DNA from: Homalodisca vitripennis
Taxonomy: Eukaryota > Arthropoda > Insecta > Hemiptera > Cicadellidae
Length of the DNA stretch: 64,000 nucleotides
Reading direction: 5' to 3'
Assembly (NCBI RefSeq): GCF_021130785.1
Contig: NC_060213.1
Span: 97,332,501-97,396,500 of the forward strand
The notes beneath the pieces are model-generated. The model had not been told where the DNA came from and made no database searches. It saw nothing but the letters and a program-made list of their open reading frames with translations. The stretch's first letter is position 1. Each line of letters opens with the position of its first letter. The position numbers were made by a program, and so were the translations under genes. Positions 22,427 to 62,761 of the stretch are shown in pieces.

Positions 22427-23100
22427 TGCGGATCGTATTGTTTTTGCGTGCGGGCACCAGCGGGCACAAATTAATTTACGGTCAGCGGCTGCACGAACAG
22501 TAATGGTGCGCCACATCGTATCGCTCGCTATTGTATACTAGAAAATTCAGCTGTGAAGGTATTCGTTCAGATGGAACATAGGCCTGCTGGGGTATCCGTG
22601 ATGTAGGAACGATAACACGCGAGCAAAGTTCTTGGGTGGCAGGGGATGATGTCTCAATCATAGTATAAATAAAGCGGCTTGGGGCGAAGCGATTACAACA
22701 TCCGGGCCATTGTCTAGACTAAACCCGCCAACATGTACGTCTGCGTCATTTAGTTCTGTGTCACTAACCTCTAAAGTATTATAATAACAACTGAGGAAAA
22801 CACCCAATCAGAAGCGCTAAAAAGCAGAGAGTAAACTCATATGAATGATTTTTCAACTTCAACATACAACTGTGATCTGTAGGATATTTATAAAACTTTG
22901 AAACCTCTAAACGTATACCACTGTTAAACATTCTTAGTTGACAAAGTGAAGACGATCGCCCGATCTATCAGACATTAATAGAACTATTTGGAGGGAAACT
23001 TAAAAGCAGATCGCTTTTGTGACCTGAGCTCGTCATCGTGCCGTTTGGCCCAGCAAGAGTAACAGGAAGTAAACTGAGGATTAACAATAATAATACAGCA
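22427..23100 (+). mobile_element. GC-rich block, possible 5' end of a piggyBac-like element
   Basis: Starts TTTAACCCATTGCGGATCG, like the TTAACCC-type ends of this window. It carries a promoter-like TATAAATAAAGCGG at about 22664, with an ATG some 65 bases further down that is quickly closed by stops. It is much richer in CpG and GC than its flanks. No matching right end or transposase was found, so the assignment is weak. Confidence 0.3.
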
Positions 23101-23286
23101 AGTAATTAATGTATATAACTTGCTGCAAACACAACCATCTTCTTGCTATTTTCGTAGGCATTTACAAACAAAATTCATAGTGTTGGTAATATTTATCATT
23201 ACGTTTATGTGCTTTCGTTTAAATATTCAGGAAATAAACATGTTTATACAAAAATAATGATTTAAAATTATTTTAACTTTTTTGTT

Positions 23287-23336
<50 letters not shown>
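23287..23336. repeat. (TA)n microsatellite
   Basis: About 50 bases of alternating TA with one interruption. Confidence 0.95.
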
Positions 23337-23929
23337 TGATAAAATTATGGTTTTTAATTATATCTTATTTTAATTTAATATTTAAACTACAACATAATAT
23401 ATTCAAATTTACCATAGAGATCATTATGTAGTATCATAAATGCTTAAGATTTATTAATTGATATAGTACTTTGTACCAATTATAGGTTCTGATTACAATA
23501 ATTATGAGGGACTAGTCTGATACTGCGACTGCATGCCAATATACTCTTGAATAAAAAACGTTTTGAACAGATTTGCTTGAAGGTGTTAATTAAAAATTAG
23601 AAATTCAGAATCTTGAACAGGCTGTAAAATATCCCTTTACTATTTGAGATAATCACTAAAATTTGGAATTGGTAATCATTTCATAATAGGAGCAAGCAGG
23701 CCAAGTTTCATCAAAATCTGAGACCACTGATTCAATTTATGTTTTAGAGATTAATTTGATGTAAAATCATCACTCAATTTATTTTTGAAATAACGAATTG
23801 TTAAAGTAATATAAAGAACTAATTTGAGAGAAAAATAAATTACAGGAGATCAATTAAAAACTTTTGAACTGTACATAAGTTTATTGATACAAATACAAAT
23901 TTATATACTCTTAGATGCTAATAAAACAA
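23337..23929. other. Intergenic, AT-rich, 3' of ABCF3
   Basis: Nothing supported. Confidence 0.4.
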
Positions 23930-24021
23930 ATAAATTATAGAAAACTCTTTATTATATCATAATATCAACAACGTGTGCTGAGTTCGTGCTTCAGTATCCT
24001 CCTGCCCTCCATCACAGCCGT
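23930..24021 (-). other. ABCF3: Probable ABCF3 non-coding 3' terminal exon
   Basis: On the minus strand TGAGTTTGTTGTTACAG ends at 24022, followed by a GC-rich stretch and AATAAA at 23948-23953. It pairs well with the strong donor GTGAGT (minus, 25062-25067), 33 bases past the ABCF3 stop. An alternative donor GTGAGA at the stop itself would instead add two residues. Transcript evidence is needed to choose between them. Confidence 0.55.
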
Positions 24022-25067
24022 CTGTAACAACAAACTCAATTGAGTTCAATTCACCTCACCAGTAACATCAAAATAGGTGAGTTCACTATATGTCTGACCG
24101 TGAACAACATGGTAAACAATCAAAACATAAACAAACCTCTCCATTCTAATCTATCTATTAATCCCTAAATAATTAAATTGACCTAAAATAGAGATTGTAT
24201 CATTTCAACTGGTACAAAATTAATTGAATTTTACCCTCCAATCGCTGATTAAACTTTCCAGAAATAGTACTTTCGATTTTGTAAACAAATGGATTAATAT
24301 TGTAAACTAAGAAAAATTTTTGAGTACATTATTGCGAGGGAAACTTCTTATACAGCTGGTATGTAGGTCTAAATACTAGCTAGAATTATTAACAAGAATA
24401 ACGGAAATGGTTTAAAATTTCTTTAAAAAATTTAGACAATAGAATGTATATATTAGCTTAGCTATGAAAAAAAAAAACAAAGTTTAATGATACAATTGGT
24501 TTTACTCAAGATAAGAAAGCTTTTGTACCATTTTCAGACTAAATTAAATTTTCGCAGTTTATATCTAAAGTGTATATACCTAATACAGATTTTGTTTGCA
24601 TTATTTTAAAGGGGATTTAGGATTTCTAAAAAACATTTGCTAAAAATGATCGTTTTCATATAAATAAAATATTTGTTGTGTTAATATGAAACCCCCTAAA
24701 GAAGATCAGTGGTATGTTTAAGAAATGTACCATAAAGATTGTGTAATAATAAAATAAAATACTGAGGGTACAAAATCAGACTAACTCTTCACAAACATTA
24801 GACTGTGTAGTCTGCACACCTACAGCAATTAATTAAACAAAGTACGGACTTTAAATAGAATTTTATTACAGAAGTGTGATCCAACTTGTAAAGCTTTTGG
24901 AAAAAATGGCAAATGCTGTTTTATATTGAATCTAACTCTATAGCTAAGTTACATCTACTGTACCATTGCAAGAGTTAATTCCCTTTTTAAATTACTTTTG
25001 ATTTTTGTGACTCTCTTATCACTGTTAACCACCACTTTTATCTAGTGAAACAGTAAAAGGTACTCAC
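24022..25067 (-). other. Probable intron in the ABCF3 3' UTR
   Basis: AT-rich, bounded by GTGAGT and TTACAG on the minus strand. No element seen inside. Confidence 0.5.
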
Positions 25068-25100
25068 AACAGATTCAGTGAGAGGAAGCCAGCTGCCGTC

Positions 25101-54314
<29,214 letters not shown>

Positions 54315-55100
54315 GTTGATGTCAAACGTGAATGTTCTAATGAAAAGACTACCAAATGAAGGAAGTAACTTTTTTTGAAATTACATACACAACATTAAAG
54401 CAAAAGTAATCTAGAATGGTCATGGGTATATTAATAATAATAATTTACTAGAAAAGGTGCAGAATTACATAACACAGAAAATCAGTTTCTATCTTTAGAT
54501 GTTTCCCTAATGCCGTACCATAAATAATATTCCTCATATTTTTTACCGATTAATTTTCATTGTGTTCCATAGATATCACAGAACGTTAAATAAAAGCTAT
54601 AACCTTAAATTGAATTCAACCTATATGGGAGGTCAAGGAAGTTTGGCCTTTGCTCTTAAATCTTCCAAAACATTTATGACCAGATTGATTTGGTGCATTG
54701 CTAATTTACCTTGGTGCCGCAAAATTGTTTTGTATTTTTTTTCTGTTACTGTTATAATTTTCAAATCTTTGTAAAGACACGTATTTGACTCATAACACCG
54801 GACACCAAAAATATATCGAAGAATTTTGGATTGAAAACATTATATTATGTAAATATTTCTATACATGCTGCTCCTCATAATTGAATACCAACAGTCCATA
54901 TAGATATTATAATGATTTTGTGTATATTCAATTTATTTTCTGAAGAAAATCTCGAAAGTTTGGTAATTAACAGTAACGGTTTCCTTCTCTTTTAATTTAG
55001 TTGAAATATTTAGTTGCACGTGTTCTTTTCGAGAAAAGCGCTTGTATAAATTTGTGCGGAAATATTCTACACTGTTAGCTTGTGATAAAATGAAATATTA
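54315..55100 (-). other. Upstream region of ABCF3
   Basis: Expected to hold the 5' UTR and promoter. No TATA box at a convincing place and no CpG-rich island is seen. Confidence 0.4.
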
Positions 55101-55370
55101 TTAAGAGTGACACGTGAACATTTCCTGTATTGATAGCAAACATTGTATGTACAGACTTTGTTTCATTGACTTGTACTCTTCATGTTTTAAACATATTATT
55201 TGAAGATCATTAAGGCTACCCTGTAGACTGAAAGTGACAACGTCTTGAGTTTTCGTCTCGGATAGGATAGTGTTATGATTTGGTGGAATATCTGTACAAA
55301 ATACGTACCAAATGGTCCCGAAAACAATTCCTTTGGGAACTCTAAACTCCATTCTCATTTGGTCAGTCTT
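55101..55370 (-). mobile_element. LINE RT fragment
   Basis: VPKGIVFGTIWYVFCTDIPP is a decayed form of the RT motif 'G-V-P-Q-G-S-V-L-G-P-x-L-(Y/F)'. NTILSETKTQDVVTFS follows where the 'F-A-D-D-T' active site should be; the catalytic Asp pair is lost. Confidence 0.65.
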
Positions 55371-55959
55371 TTTTTAGTTTTTTAATAATTTGTTTTTTGA
55401 CCGACCTTACATACTTTATAATGTGGCCTCGATGTAGACGACTTTACTTTTCTTTTGTCTCTATACATTTACTTATCAGATTAATTTATACATTAGATGC
55501 CTTGTGGTTACTTGTAACAATAAATTAAGTTGTTAAATAATTGCCATATTTTAGACACATCTAGAGTGGATTAAAATGATAACATTTATCACATTCCTGG
55601 TCATGCTAATAACAAGACATAATAAAAATGGTCGGTTAGGATTTGTATTTCTCCATGAGTGGTTTTCTGCAATTCAGTAAAATAATGTTTTCACATCATT
55701 ACCTATCATGGTTATTTATGTTTCTTTCTTTCTTTTTTTGTATTGCTTAAACTATAATTTTCAAACCTTTTAGAGTTATATTGGTAGTTTAAAGAAGGAA
55801 AACCTAAGAATCATCTATTTGATAGGAATTTTAGGGAGGAGTTTCTGACTTTTCTTCTCTGCCAGGTGGCCATTAGGCATTTAACCTAACCTGAAATAAG
55901 GGCAACGGAACATGAACTTAGACCATGAGAAACTGTAATCTCAGTGTACATTATAAATT

Positions 55960-56855
55960 TGTGTGTTGGATTTTCCTAGCAAGTCGAGAGTATGCTTTCC
56001 AAAGTCAGTTTGGCATTCTTAAAACAAAGTTGTCTGGCATAACAGTACTTGGGGCATTCTAGCAAAACATGCTCCATTGTTTCTATCTTAGCCATTGTGC
56101 AATTCAGACAGAGTGGGTGAAGTATCTTTAATTTTGAATAAACATGCATTTACATTTCCATGGCCCAACCTCAATGTACAGGTATTAATGATTTCACATC
56201 TGCTAAGATTACATGATACCATGAACAATTTGCAAAGTACACTGTATTTGTTTATACTACCTACCCTTTATAGAATGTTGTAAGTTGATCACCATAGAAC
56301 TTTTCTGATAGACTTTAAAATCTTCAATAGGGACTGGAAGACACGGTGATTGTACCTCATTATTTGCAGCTACATTCGCTAATTTGTCTAATATCTATCT
56401 GGTTGAATTAATGTCGAGGAATCCATTTAAAATATATCATTATCCGTGTTTCAACTAACGATTTAAAAATCATAATAATTAATTATATTTTCTGTACATG
56501 CTTCACTACATCAGTTTTCTAATACCTTGATTCCTTACAGAGAGTCCGTATATAAAACTATGCTGGTTTCATTCAAAGACATAACATAATCAATTGCCAA
56601 ATAAATAGCATATATTTCTGCTGAGTAACTTGATATATGATGATTTAGGTTGTATTTGTAGTGCTGCAATAAAAAATCCTGCACCAATATTTTCAAACGA
56701 CAACCTGCTCCACATGATGACAAGGTAACATGTTTGATATCCAGATGCTGAGCACCCAACATCACCGCAGACCAAGCCAACGCCCGAATATCGAGGCCCT
56801 CCGGTTCGTCATACACCGACCCAAAATATATAGCAAACGCCGACACTGAACCCAA
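55960..56855 (-). mobile_element. LINE fragment with RNase H domain and C-terminal tail
   Basis: Minus strand: ISSYSAEIYAIYLAIDYVMS and SIVLYTDSL (56535-56660) are the 'x-x-A-E-L-x-A-I ... Y-T-D-S' motifs of the RNase H domain of I/R1/Jockey-type LINEs. Further down (about 56180-55990) come LRLGHGNVNACLFK and KIETMEHVLLECPKYCYARQ, the zinc-knuckle tail. Frameshifted and dead. Confidence 0.75.
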
Positions 56856-56989
56856 GCCGTCAGAACATTTTTCAGACCACCAAGAACATTCATTTTTCTA
56901 GTTCAATCGTCTTGTTTACCTTGATCATAAAAGTGTCAGATTCCCCGGGGATCATATTTTAAAGATATTTGAGTTCTCGAGGGATAATT

Positions 56990-57190
56990 AGCGTACGCTT
57001 CCTTGATTAAGGTTGATTAATAACAGTTGCTCGTAGTCGCCGATATTTTTGTAAGTGTTGTATTTTCCGTGACTTAAGGTACAATGTTCTACATTTGGCC
57101 TTTTCTTTAATGTGGTTAATAATTTGAACATCATACCAACAGGGATATTTAGACGGTCTACTTGTACTTCTCTTTGCATATTCATTCAAA
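56990..57190 (-). other. Open stretch between LINE parts, no motif
   Basis: Two overlapping minus-strand ORFs with no recognisable motif lie between the LINE endonuclease and RNase H remnants. They may be decayed LINE sequence; the RT domain that should sit here is not detectable. Confidence 0.25.
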
Positions 57191-57409
57191 AACGAATAAC
57201 AAAACGAATAAAAGTTGTGACAGCATGATCAACATTATTGCAAAACAGTACACTGCCCTAGTTCGTACCGGCCATTACTACATAAAACATCTTAAAATTA
57301 GTACTTGAAAAATTATGTCACTTATAAACATCTTATGATTGAAGCGGAATAAAAATTTACACAAATAAAAAGACGAATCCATTAGAATTGAAAAGTTTGA
57401 GCCATAACA

Positions 57410-57620
57410 TGGATATACTTAGATAAGACACAAGCTTGGATCGCCAAACATTACTCATGACCGCTATCAACACTCCTGCGCCCCTCGCCATAAGTAAACC
57501 GGTGTACACAGCAAACTGATCCATAAACAACTCAGAACTATACGATCCGACTCATCGAGCCAAGTCTCAGTCAGCCAAACAATGTCATGCTCTAAAATAA
57601 GCGCATGGGCAAAAAACATT
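57410..57620 (-). mobile_element. LINE endonuclease (APE-type) fragment
   Basis: Minus-strand frame HDIVWLTETWLDESDRIV and RGAGVLIAVMSN match the 'D-I-(V/I)-x-(L/I)-x-E-T-W-L' and 'G-G-G-V-L-I-A-V' blocks of LINE APE-type endonucleases. With the RNase H part at 55.96-56.86 kb on the same strand it could be one LINE with its RT deleted. Confidence 0.65.
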
Positions 57621-57829
57621 AATTTTAGATTTGAGACGTCTTACATTTTGATAGCATATTAAATTGTCATTTCCGTTCATTAGGAATTTAGAATGTTCAA
57701 ATATTTGGAAATAAAACAAAAAAATAAATAAAAATACATTAAAGCAAGTTTGTATGATTAAAGCCTCTTTTTCAATGCACCTTAAAGTTCATCTACGACT
57801 GTAAAGACTTTTTGGGTCCGGAATGTATC

Positions 57830-58600
57830 ACATGGGGTTAGGTCAACTTCCGGAGGTTGTACACTGTGAAGAGAAGCTTAAAGTACATTTATAATCCATT
57901 AAGGTTTTAATAACTTCAACTTCGTATTCTAAACAGTCAGTTAATTTGATAGTTTTCTGCGTATACTCTTCGAAAGTTTTCCGTTTACCTTCAATCAGAC
58001 TTCATAAAGATTTCAACAATGATGATGTGTTCACGTCGATTGTAGGGTTTTGTAAAGATTCACTGGTTATTTTTACTTAACCCAAAATATCGTTCCAAAA
58101 TATAGTACCAAAAACCGGCATTCAGCCCTGCCTCCAACTTGTTCATTTTTCGAATCAAGAGCAGCGACTCTTTATATCCCTGAATGCTCCGTATTCTGCA
58201 ATTTTGACCAGTGCCTGCTATATTTCTTGATATACTCGCAAAAGAGTTTTGCAGCATCAGCTCCACATGACTATAATGTTGTTGTCCTTTTTGGTACTAG
58301 TACGTTTTTCAGTTTATGTTCCTTTTAAGCACTCTTTTAGAGTCTGGCATCTGTTGGTTGAGGCAGTGAAATATGTAAAATTCGAAAAATCTAAAAAGCT
58401 TACAGCATTAAAACAATAAACGGATGCAGTCTGTAGTACCTAATTCAATGAACGAAGAGCGCAAGGTGTTTATGCTGATCACCGTTTTCTAATAAAACGA
58501 GCTCTTACAACCCTTTGTATTTTCCGCTCATTGCAGAGGCGTTGTCGTAAGACTGATGTTCATATCATTTTCTTTCAAAAAGGTACGGTACTCAGTCCAT
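57830..58600 (-). mobile_element. Decayed ZMYM1/DUF4371-like hAT transposase fragment
   Basis: Minus-strand pieces in changing frames: SYDNASAMSGKYKGL (58555-58510), then ALFV-H, FTYFTASTNRCQTLKECLK (about 58380-58320), and GQNCRIRSIQGYKESLLLI with KLEAGLNAGFWYYILERYFG (58210-58085). This is the order of blocks in ZMYM1/DUF4371-type hAT transposases ('Y-D-G-A-x-x-M-x-G-K-Y-x-G-L-Q ... S-x-x-R-W ... L-x-K-L-E-T-x-x-x-x-x-F-W'). Stops and frameshifts make it non-functional. Confidence 0.6.
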
Positions 58601-59860
58601 TAAACATATCTTATGCTTTGCTTCCTTGATTAGGCATGGATGTCAAAAACATAACCTTCATTGGATGTTGAATCTAGAGATATTAAGAAATGTTTATCTC
58701 AAATATATTGTATTTCTTAATTTATCTCTTGGTAGTAAGAACTTACAGGTAAGAAGAACGAGAGTTGCCTTACTGGTCACATATTCCATTTTTGATCTCT
58801 GGTAAGTATACAAAATTGTACTATATGAAATCTATATTTATCTCTTGTTTTAATTATCAATGGATGATAAAGCAAAATTAATATACAGAGCAATTTAAGA
58901 AGTTTTGGGTTTTTAAACAACAATATTTAAGATGCGACCTATGAATGGGAGTATAATATGCTAGACATAGTCTAGTATGTGTACTTGTATGCACAGTTCT
59001 ATCAAGATCGGCTTACCATCCATAACTTACAGATTCAGCATTTGGCCCATAACATCGATACAGCTCCAGAAATAAGTGTGGCATAAACTTGTGGGCTGTG
59101 ATATGTCTAGAATGAGCATGCAGTGTTATCAAAATCGGCTCCTACGTTTTGAAGTACAGGACCTTTTACAGGTTTTTTCAGAAGTTGGCCAGAAAATCAG
59201 TGTAGTCCCGAAAATAACCACTTGAAGTGGCGATTATTATAATAAAGGTAGACTGTACAGAATTTGTTTTACATTTATAGTATTTATTCCCACGTAATAA
59301 AATTAATATACATTTGTACAGGGTAAGTTTAGGATTCAGTTAAGAAATATATCATCATACTTGTTCTTTCTATGCATACATTCCATGGGCAGTTCCACGT
59401 CAAAGAATAGAGGAATCTGGTTTGAGGTACTAAATTCTAATCTTTCCTATATTATTTTTAAAATTTATTTCCAATAGACTTGGCATATTATGAGGAATCT
59501 TAGTAAAAAATTTGCAATGGGATTAGTTTGGGCCTGGATTATAAAATCTTCTGAATATAGATCTTGGATTTGACTTTCATCAAGTTATGGTGCAGTATAG
59601 AAAGACAGATGTACAATAGTATTAATATCATCATTTACATTAGTTGCACATATTGCATTATAGCCATTATTTATTACATATACTACTATTTGTAATAAAT
59701 ATGCCAGGTGTTAACATGTTTCCAGATTCAATATAGTTACTCTTGTCTGAGGATTAAACATTAACTGTAAATAACATAATTTAACCAAAAATCACACTGA
59801 TTATGTATTAGATACAATACATTCAATCCTAACTATTATGTTAGGATGATGTTTGGCTTT
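58601..59860. other. Intergenic, no gene seen
   Basis: AT-rich, no recognisable element. Confidence 0.4.
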
Positions 59861-60197
59861 AGTAAACACTATAACAGAAGCCCACAAGGAAATACCATAT
59901 TTCCATAATGACTGAGTAGAAAGTTATGTTCATGTAATTTTCATAGTTAACACATAACATAAGAAAAAAAATTGAACTGTTTTGGACTCTACAGGAACGT
60001 AATGTTCAGTGAAATAAATTAACCATTAATTAGTAAACACTATAACAGAAGCCCACAAGGAAATACCATATTTCCATAATGACTGAGAAGAAAGTCATGT
60101 TCATGTAATTTTCCTAGTTAATACATAACATAAGAAGAAAAATATTTGAAGTGTTTTGGACTCTAAAGGAACGTAATTTTCAGTGAAATAAATTAAC
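59861..60197. repeat. Tandem duplication, 171-bp period, two copies
   Basis: 59861-60031 and 60032-60197 both begin AGTAAACACTATAACAGAAG and run in parallel to GAAATAAATTAAC with few differences. Confidence 0.92.
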
Positions 60198-60284
60198 GTA
60201 AGAGGTTTAGTTAAATTAAAATCCAGTTGAGAACTGAAATCGTGCAAGCCCTTAACAAAAAGTATAAAAAAACAACTAACATAC

Positions 60285-60409
60285 AGTAATTCAAAGTCAG
60301 CGGGATATTCCTTGCAACAAAAATAACATGTTTGAATGCCAACTACACTACTTAAGGATGTTTGTTCACCAACTGATTCATTACATAAAAATGACTCCAT
60401 TTTAGTCAC
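60285..60409 (-). CDS. Possible first coding exon of an unknown minus-strand gene
   Basis: ATG at 60409 opens a frame starting MTKMESFLCNESVG, with the Cys-rich TCYFCCKEYPADFEL, ending at a GTATGT donor (60284-60279). No downstream exon was found, and the composition is only weakly coding-like. Chance is a real possibility. Confidence 0.2.
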
Positions 60410-60419
60410 ATAAGGCTGA

Positions 60420-61150
60420 GCTTAAATAGGGAGAAGGTTCAGGACATACAACTTTGTCTTCATTCTGGTTCAGAGAGATTAGCATCTTTAAATTACCTGG
60501 GCTTCCATCTTCAGTCCAACCTCAAATGGCACTCTCACATTGACAATCTGGCCGCAAAAATTCTAAAGGGTCTATTTATGATTAGATCATTGAGAGGGAA
60601 TGTGTCTCCTGATGTTCTCCTTTGCATCTACTATGGTCATGTTCATAGCCACTTGTCCTATGGAACTTCACTTTGGGCAAATTTTTCCTATGCTCACAAA
60701 TTATTTGTGTTACAAAAAAAGTTGTCCGTCTTATCTGTGGTGGAGACTGGCATGATCACTGTAAACCATTTTTTGTTAGGCTAGGTATCTTAACTCTACC
60801 GTCAATGTATGTTTTTTCAGTTCTTATGTATATAAGGGAAAACTTGCAAATCACAACTAAAGTTAGTGAAATACATAACTATACTACAAGAAATAGACAT
60901 AATATAGCACAAAAAAGATGTATGTTTTCAGAGACTCAACAAAGCTTTTTGTATCAAGCTTAAAAATTAAGAACTCTTGACACTCCACAGTTTTAAGATA
61001 GCACTTAAGGAAATGCTACTGAATAAACCACTGTATAATATTACAGATTTTTATGGTGAAATAGCTGCACTATTTCCTTAAGTTTACATTTAAGTTTCAA
61101 TTGACGACTGTCACGCATTTTGTAAAATGTCAACGACAATAAAGATTTCT
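60420..61150 (+). mobile_element. LINE 3' half (Jockey/CR1-type), frameshifted
   Basis: Readable frames in order: LNYLGFHLQSNLKWHSHIDN, then GLFMIRSLRGNVSPDVLL, VHSHLSYGTSLWA, VVRLICGGDWHDHCKPFFV, LGILTLPSMYVFSVLMYIRE, YTTRNRHNIAQK and FKIALKEMLLNKPLYNITDF, ending at a stop near 61080 and GACAATAAAGATTTC at about 61135. One frameshift in a run of A at about 60713 splits the ORF. The protein matches are still sharp, so this copy is younger than most LINE pieces here. The RT active site and everything 5' of it are missing. Confidence 0.8.
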
Positions 61151-61397
61151 AATCAAACTTTAAAAGATGTATAGGTTCCAGGTGCACCCAAAGCTGAATT
61201 TTCCCAGTTAGATTAAATCAATTTCATCCATTACAACATGTGAAATTTTTTACACGTTGAGGTAATTTTAAAATTAAGTAGTAACTTAATTTTCTCCACC
61301 TTATATTGGAAAATAAGTTACAATGAAACTAATACTACATTATACAAATGTATACGACATTCAGTAAAGAGCACCCTTGAGCTAATCTTACCACTAG
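61151..61397. other. AT-rich stretch before the exon at 61398
   Basis: Probable intron end, with a pyrimidine-rich tract and ACTAG at 61393-61397. Confidence 0.4.
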
Positions 61398-61595
61398 AAA
61401 ATGCTGGACACTGTGGATTGCTTATTTGAAATAGAGACAGTCGTAGCTGTGAACTACAAGTATAAGCAGTACAGGCAAGATGCTCACGGCTTTAGTACGG
61501 CCGACATTGATGTCTCTCAGTGGCTGGCGCGAATTCTTACCACAAAACAAGAAAGAGAAAGCAAACACAATATTCTTCCTGTCATCGCTGAATAG
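61398..61595 (+). CDS. Probable terminal coding exon of an unrecognised gene
   Basis: Acceptor-like CTTACCACTAG ends at 61397, then a frame beginning KMLDTVDCLFEIETVVAVNY, with STADIDVSQWLARILTTKQE, ends at TAG 61593-61595. AATAAA at 61606 follows within 15 bases, giving a very compact terminal exon. GC content and amino-acid mix are those of a soluble protein. An alternative is a single-exon ORF from ATG 61401 (64 residues). No upstream exon was identified between 58 and 61 kb, where a LINE has inserted. Family not recognised. Confidence 0.5.
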   Translation, partial: KMLDTVDCLFEIETVVAVNYKYKQYRQDAHGFSTADIDVSQWLARILTTKQERESKHNILPVIAE

Positions 61596-61605
61596 TAGGT
61601 GAGAA

Positions 61606-61611
61606 ATAAAC
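61606..61611 (+). terminator. Poly(A) signal after the 61.4 kb exon
   Basis: AATAAA in GAGAAATAAACC, 11 bases past the stop. Confidence 0.45.
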
Positions 61612-61639
61612 CACATTACTGTACTGAACTTAAATTTTA

Positions 61640-62390
61640 TTGTTTCATTTTGCCTTTCACAGTGGTAGAATGATAGGCTTTATTTAAAAAATAGTGTTAG
61701 TTGTCTTTGGTACATAATCGTACAAAACAACAAATTTAACTAAATGTAGATGTAATTTTAAATGATAAACATAAATAATGAAATGCAACAAAAAAACAGT
61801 AAAATTAAAACATTAACTTTACCAGGAAAATGAATAAAGTTGAAATAATGGTTAGGAAACTGTCCACCAACCAATCTTACGATAAAAAATAGCAGTAATT
61901 TACAGTAAAGACAAAAATGACAAATAAACTAAAAAAATTATTTTTGTAGTGAATTTTCAAAAGTTAAACAATAATAAATATACCTGTAAAAAGTTTACAT
62001 TTTCAACGAGTATGCGTTCTAAAACTTTCAATTACTACATTAAACAGATTGGTATCAAAGAATAATACAATGGAAATATTGTATTATCATAAAAACAACT
62101 ATGTATTTATAAAAAAAAATATATAATAAAACTGCATCAAGTATGAATACAACTTAAGACTGCTGGATATGTTTAAAATGATTTAATATAACTTCTTTCT
62201 GTGCAAATTAAGAAATTATATTACTCTAAACATGTTTATCTAAACATCATATTAGTTTTTTTTTTTCATTTACACTTCATATACAATATAATTACATTAT
62301 GTGGCAGCACTGATGAATCTCAAAACATGTTTAGATGCAAACATAGAAAATGAATCATCCAGGAAGACCAACATTTACACTATATTAATA
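61640..62390. other. Intergenic, AT-rich
   Basis: Nothing recognised. Confidence 0.4.
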
Positions 62391-62393
62391 ATA

Positions 62394-62759
62394 CAGTAGA
62401 ACCCCTCATATCCGGCCTCGGTTTTACCGCACCTCGGTTTTATCCGGCCACTTCCCGGAAGCCAATATCGAAATTTATTTACCACGGCTTGCAGACGCGC
62501 AGTTGCACGCACTAGTCTCCCACGACTCTTGCGTTATTTTTGTGTATCTATTTGTTTACATTTTCTTGTGTTGTCCTCAGTTGAGCTAATAGGTTTAACC
62601 TGTAAACAGTTCGTTGATTATTTCCAGTGCGGTTAGTACAGTACAGTACAATTGTTTTGTTTCGTCAAGTGCTGTGTACTGTAGGATGGTTTATCCGGCC
62701 GAATCGTTATCCGGCCAGGGGCTCGGTCCCGTGGTGGCCGGATATGAGGGGTTCTACTG
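62394..62759. mobile_element. pogo/Tigger-like MITE, 366 bp
   Basis: Terminal inverted repeats CAGTAGAACCCCTCATATCC followed by GGCC on both sides, perfect over 24 bases, with TA duplicated outside (62392-62393 and 62760-62761). The interior is GC-rich with no ORF. The CAGT(A/T)GAACCCC end type and TA target fit the pogo/Tigger group of the Tc1/mariner superfamily. Confidence 0.9.
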
Positions 62760-62761
62760 TA

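Noticed and set aside
23287..23336. TA repeats as a replication origin or promoter
   Set aside because: Simple microsatellites; no other supporting signal.
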